Source: Planotetraspora mira
GTDB lineage: Bacteria > Actinomycetota > Actinomycetes > Streptosporangiales > Streptosporangiaceae
Reading direction: 5' to 3'
Assembly: GCF_016863275.1 (NCBI RefSeq)
Contig: NZ_BOOO01000027.1
Span: 1-64,000 of the forward strand
Length of the DNA stretch: 64,000 nt
Notes under the pieces: model-generated
The model's database searches: none
What the model was told of the DNA's origin: nothing
What the model saw: only the letters and a program-made list of their open reading frames with translations
Shown here: one piece after another, positions 61,457 to 64,000 of the stretch
Layout: each line of letters begins with the position of its first letter
Numbering within the stretch: the stretch's first letter is position 1
Program-made: the position numbers and the translations under genes

Positions 61457-61891
61457 TCACTCGGGCTGGTCCCAGATGCTGGGGGGATCGGGCGCCGGAC
61501 GATCCGGCGGCCAGTCGAGTGCGGCGGACGCGGCGTCCAGATCGTCGGTGGCGATCACGAGCCGCACGCCGCCGAAGGTCGTGTAGGCCAGGTCGATGTT
61601 GACGCCGGCCTCGGCGAGTTCCCTGGCCAGCTCGCCGAGTGTGCCGGGGCGGTGCTCGACGTCGACGACCATGACCGGGCGCACCTCGACCACGCCCATT
61701 CCGGCGGATTCGAGTGCTTCCCTGCACCGGGCCGCCACCTCGTCGACGACGAGGATGTGGACCACGCCCTTACCCTCGCCCGTCACGGCCGCGAGGCCGA
61801 GCACGTTCACGCCGGACTCCCCGGTGATCTCCCCCAATCGGGCCAGCTCACCGGGTCGGTCATTGAGGATCACCTCTATGTCCGTCGGCAT
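61457..61891 (-). CDS. Tandem ACT-domain protein
   Basis: This 144-residue protein consists of two ACT domains (about 4-65 and 72-135). The N-terminal IEVILNDRPGELARLGEITGESGVNVLGLAAV and the second VMVVDVEHRPGTLGELARELAEAGVNIDLAYTTF (in parts) are classic ligand-binding ACT patterns for amino acids. It has no enzymatic domain, so it is a free-standing sensor or regulator. The ATG at 61891 gives MPTDIEVILND. No neighbouring amino-acid gene suggests its partner. Confidence 0.85.
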   Translation of the reverse strand: MPTDIEVILNDRPGELARLGEITGESGVNVLGLAAVTGEGKGVVHILVVDEVAARCREALESAGMGVVEVRPVMVVDVEHRPGTLGELARELAEAGVNIDLAYTTFGGVRLVIATDDLDAASAALDWPPDRPAPDPPSIWDQPE

Positions 61892-62057
61892 CGCCCTTCA
61901 AGTTTCCCATGAAGTGATATGTCGGACTTGGCGGGCCGCCTTTCCGGGACGGTTAATAGAAAGATCATCTGTATATACCGATGCCCGGCGCGGGCCGTGC
62001 CGCCCGCCCGACCGCTGCGCGCCGACGCCCGCCGGGCATCGGCACGGGACGGCTCTG

Positions 62058-62882
62058 TCAGCGGTCGAGCCGGGCGTAGCGCCGTACGGCGAGCGGGAAG
62101 AAGATCGCGATCAGCGCCAGCGGCCAGACCACGGCCATCAGCGTCGCGTGCTCGGCGATCCACGACCCGCCGCCGGTGGGGTTGCCGAACAGTTCGCGGG
62201 CGGCGGTGACCGTGGCGGCCAGCGGATTCCACTCCGCGACGGCCGCGAGCCAGCCGGGCATGGTGTCCGTCCACACGAACGCGTTGGACAGGAAGCCGAC
62301 CGGCCACACCAGGATCTGGACGGCCACGACGGCGTCGGGGGAGCCGACGACCAGCCCGAGGTGGATGCCGACCCACAGGAACGCCAGGCGCAGCAGCAAC
62401 AGGAGGCCGATCGCCGCGGCCGCCCTGCCCCAGCCGTCGTGCCACCGCCAGCCGACGGCGAGCCCGCACAGGATCAGCACGGCGAGGCCGAGCGCCGCGT
62501 TGAGCATGTCGGCCACGCACCGGCCGACCACGACCGCGGACCGGGCCACCGGCATCGACCGGAACCTGTCGGTCACGCCCTTGGCCGCGTCGGCGGCGAC
62601 CGCGGTGAAGGTCGCCTCGATGCCGAAGAGCATGCTGATGGCGAACATGCCGGGCATGAGGAACTCCCGGTAGTCACCGCCCCCGGGTACGGCCATGCCG
62701 CCGCCGAACAGGTAGCCGAACATCAGCACGATCATGACGGGGAACAGCAGGCCGACGGCCACCTGACCGGGCTGGCGGGCCCAGTGCGCGAGGATGCGCA
62801 GCGTCATGGTCCAGCCGTCGGCGACCGCCCACCGCAGCCGCGTGATCGGGCCGTACGGAACCTCCGCGGTGACCGTCGTCAT
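62058..62882 (-). CDS. DrrB-like ABC-2 transporter permease
   Basis: This 274-residue permease of the daunorubicin-resistance/ABC-2 type has six transmembrane segments and the region [26 protein letters not shown], which is diagnostic for DrrB-like proteins. [24 protein letters not shown] follows. The ATG at 62882 overlaps the ATPase stop as ATGA. With the ATPase it forms an exporter, and the divergent TetR gene probably controls it. Confidence 0.92.
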   Translation of the reverse strand: MTTVTAEVPYGPITRLRWAVADGWTMTLRILAHWARQPGQVAVGLLFPVMIVLMFGYLFGGGMAVPGGGDYREFLMPGMFAISMLFGIEATFTAVAADAAKGVTDRFRSMPVARSAVVVGRCVADMLNAALGLAVLILCGLAVGWRWHDGWGRAAAAIGLLLLLRLAFLWVGIHLGLVVGSPDAVVAVQILVWPVGFLSNAFVWTDTMPGWLAAVAEWNPLAATVTAARELFGNPTGGGSWIAEHATLMAVVWPLALIAIFFPLAVRRYARLDR

Positions 62883-63841
62883 GCGGCCACCTCCTTCCGC
62901 GGGTCGCGGGCGTCTCCGGTCAGGTGGAGGAACACCTCGTCCAGGGTGGGCCTGCGGACGCCGATGTCCTCCACGGCCAGACCGGCGGCCTCCAGCAGGC
63001 GTGCGAGCTCGGCGAGGGCCGCCGCCTTCTCGCGTACGGGCGCACCGACGCGACGGGTGTCCGGATCGAGCGAGGGCTCCGCGCCGGTCGCCCGCTCGAC
63101 GAGGCCGGCCGCGGCGGGCAGGTCGGCGGCGTCGTGGAGGACCACCTCGACACGGTCGCCGCCCAGCGCCGACTTGAGCTCTCCCGGCGTCCCCTCGGCG
63201 ATGACCTTCCCCGTGTCCATGATGGAGATCCGGTCGGCGAGCTGGTCGGCCTCCTCCAGATACTGCGTGGTGAGCAGCGCCGTGCAGCCCGTGGCGACGA
63301 GCGCCCGCACGGCCTCCCACACCTCGTTGCGTCCCCGCGGGTCCAGGCCGGCCGTGGGCTCGTCGAGGAACAGCACCGGCGGGGAGAGGATCATGCTGAC
63401 CGCCAGGTCGAGGCGGCGGCGCATGCCACCGGAGAACTGCTTGACCGGCTTGCCGCCCGTCTCCGCGAGGTCGAACCGCTCGAGCAGCTCATCGGCGCGG
63501 GAGCGGGCCCTGGCGAGACCCAGATGTGAAAGCCGTCCGAACATGACCAGGTTCTGCCGCGCGCTCAAGACCTCGTCGACGGCGGCGTTCTGCCCGACCA
63601 GTCCCATGCGCGAGCGGACCTGTGCGGCCTGCCGTACGACGTCGTGACCCGCCACGGCGGCGCGGCCGCCGTCGGGCCGGAGCAGCGTGGTCAGCATGCG
63701 TACGACCGTCGTCTTGCCCGCGCCGTTGGGGCCGAGCAGCCCGCACACCGTGCCCTCGGGCACGGCCAGGTCGAAGCCGTCGACCGCCCAGGTGCCGCCG
63801 TAGCGCTTGCGCAGCCCTTCCGCGACCACTGCGAACGTCAT
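62879..63841 (-). CDS. DrrA-like ABC transporter ATP-binding protein
   Basis: This 320-residue ATPase has Walker [33 protein letters not shown] (signature), [20 protein letters not shown] (Walker B and D-loop), and the switch H replaced by Q in [13 protein letters not shown], as in DrrA-type exporters. The C-terminal 80 residues form the DUF4162-like tail. The ATG is at 63841. A 27-base palindromic operator lies 29 bases upstream, between it and the TetR gene. Confidence 0.94.
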   Translation of the reverse strand: MTFAVVAEGLRKRYGGTWAVDGFDLAVPEGTVCGLLGPNGAGKTTVVRMLTTLLRPDGGRAAVAGHDVVRQAAQVRSRMGLVGQNAAVDEVLSARQNLVMFGRLSHLGLARARSRADELLERFDLAETGGKPVKQFSGGMRRRLDLAVSMILSPPVLFLDEPTAGLDPRGRNEVWEAVRALVATGCTALLTTQYLEEADQLADRISIMDTGKVIAEGTPGELKSALGGDRVEVVLHDAADLPAAAGLVERATGAEPSLDPDTRRVGAPVREKAAALAELARLLEAAGLAVEDIGVRRPTLDEVFLHLTGDARDPRKEVAA

Positions 63842-63870
63842 TCACAGCCTCCGTCCACTCGATTCCGTAC

Positions 63871-63897
63871 GCTGTACCGTACAGCATACGGTACAGC
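63871..63897. promoter_or_regulatory. TetR operator of the exporter
   Basis: GCTGTACCGTA and TACGGTACAGC are perfect 11-base arms separated by 5 bases, with a further internal GCTGTAC-C-GTACAGC symmetry. It occupies the short gap between the exporter and the divergent TetR gene, so it should control both. Confidence 0.65.
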
Positions 63898-63919
63898 GGC
63901 GAGGATAGACTGCGCGGCG

Positions 63920-64000
63920 ATGACGGAGTACACGGGCAGGGGAGATCCGGCACGCAGCCTGGCCATCTTGTGGCGCACGGGCGAGCGGGCGAGCAGGAAG
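63920..64000 (+). CDS. TetR-family regulator, truncated by the window edge
   Basis: Only the first 27 codons are present (MTEYTGRGDPARSLAILWRTG...). The RSLAILWRTGERASRK stretch matches the N-terminal lead-in of actinobacterial TetR regulators that accompany DrrAB-type exporters, so the helix-turn-helix would follow just outside the window. A TAGACT hexamer ends nine bases before the ATG at 63920. Function is inferred from this short segment, the divergent exporter and the operator. Confidence 0.6.
   Translation, partial: MTEYTGRGDPARSLAILWRTGERASRK

Overview
The window is high-GC actinobacterial chromosome, with strong G/C third-position bias, many GTG starts and many leaderless-looking starts. 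The gene content (GarA–FtsR–bifunctional nuclease–MerR–gcvP cluster, DUF5999 and DUF3040 proteins, menaquinone genes, a DesK/DesR-type ABC operon) suggests a filamentous order such as Streptosporangiales. That placement is inference; no rRNA or other phylogenetic marker is present.

Left part (1-36,000), mostly conserved chromosome. It opens with garA, ftsR, a bifunctional nuclease gene and a second merR, then a tandem glycine riboswitch in front of gcvP. Next come small hydrolase, TetR and VOC genes, a diverged sigma-70 factor, and menaquinone genes (menE, menB, menD, and an isochorismate synthase at 18.4-19.7 kb). They are followed by a GntR/cupin pair, secreted GDSL hydrolase and T4-type lysozyme genes, a two-component/ABC operon, an HtrA-like protease, a WYL regulator facing the hydrolase it probably controls, a glycosyltransferase, an Rv2578c-like radical SAM protein, a penicillin-binding protein and PlsC. 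Inverted repeats in the intergenic gaps give good candidate operators and convergent terminators.

Accessory island (about 36,100-46,000). A complete tyrosine recombinase lies beside a four-gene operon joined by 4-nt overlaps: MoxR AAA+ ATPase, a small bpX5-like protein, a degenerate vWA/beta-propeller protein, and a large membrane-anchored helical-repeat/beta-propeller (bpX6-like) protein. I read this as a MoxR-vWA-beta-propeller ternary system, a predicted NTP-dependent conflict system, and it is the most interesting locus here. To its right are an acetyltransferase, an Imm32-like gene, an Imm10-like gene without a visible toxin, and two small membrane proteins; this stretch is visibly richer in A/T.

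Ureide operon (46,050-56,481, all minus strand). Nine nearly contiguous or overlapping genes: GntR/UTRA regulator, APC permease, a PfkB-SIS fusion, a nucleotidyltransferase-like protein, a metallophosphoesterase, a LOG-like protein, allantoinase, a hydantoin/allantoin racemase and allantoicase. Allantoin breakdown is clear; the four sugar/nucleotide-type genes in the middle suggest an extra, uncharacterised feeder pathway. A perfect 10-bp inverted repeat overlaps the regulator's likely leaderless promoter.

Right end (56,500-64,000): short intergenic repeats, a second DedA protein, an alpha/beta hydrolase, a large LuxR-family ATPase regulator broken by a one-base frameshift, a double-ACT protein, and a DrrAB-like ABC exporter divergent from a TetR gene cut off by the window edge, with a 27-bp operator between them. 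I saw no tRNA, rRNA, CRISPR array or insertion sequence.
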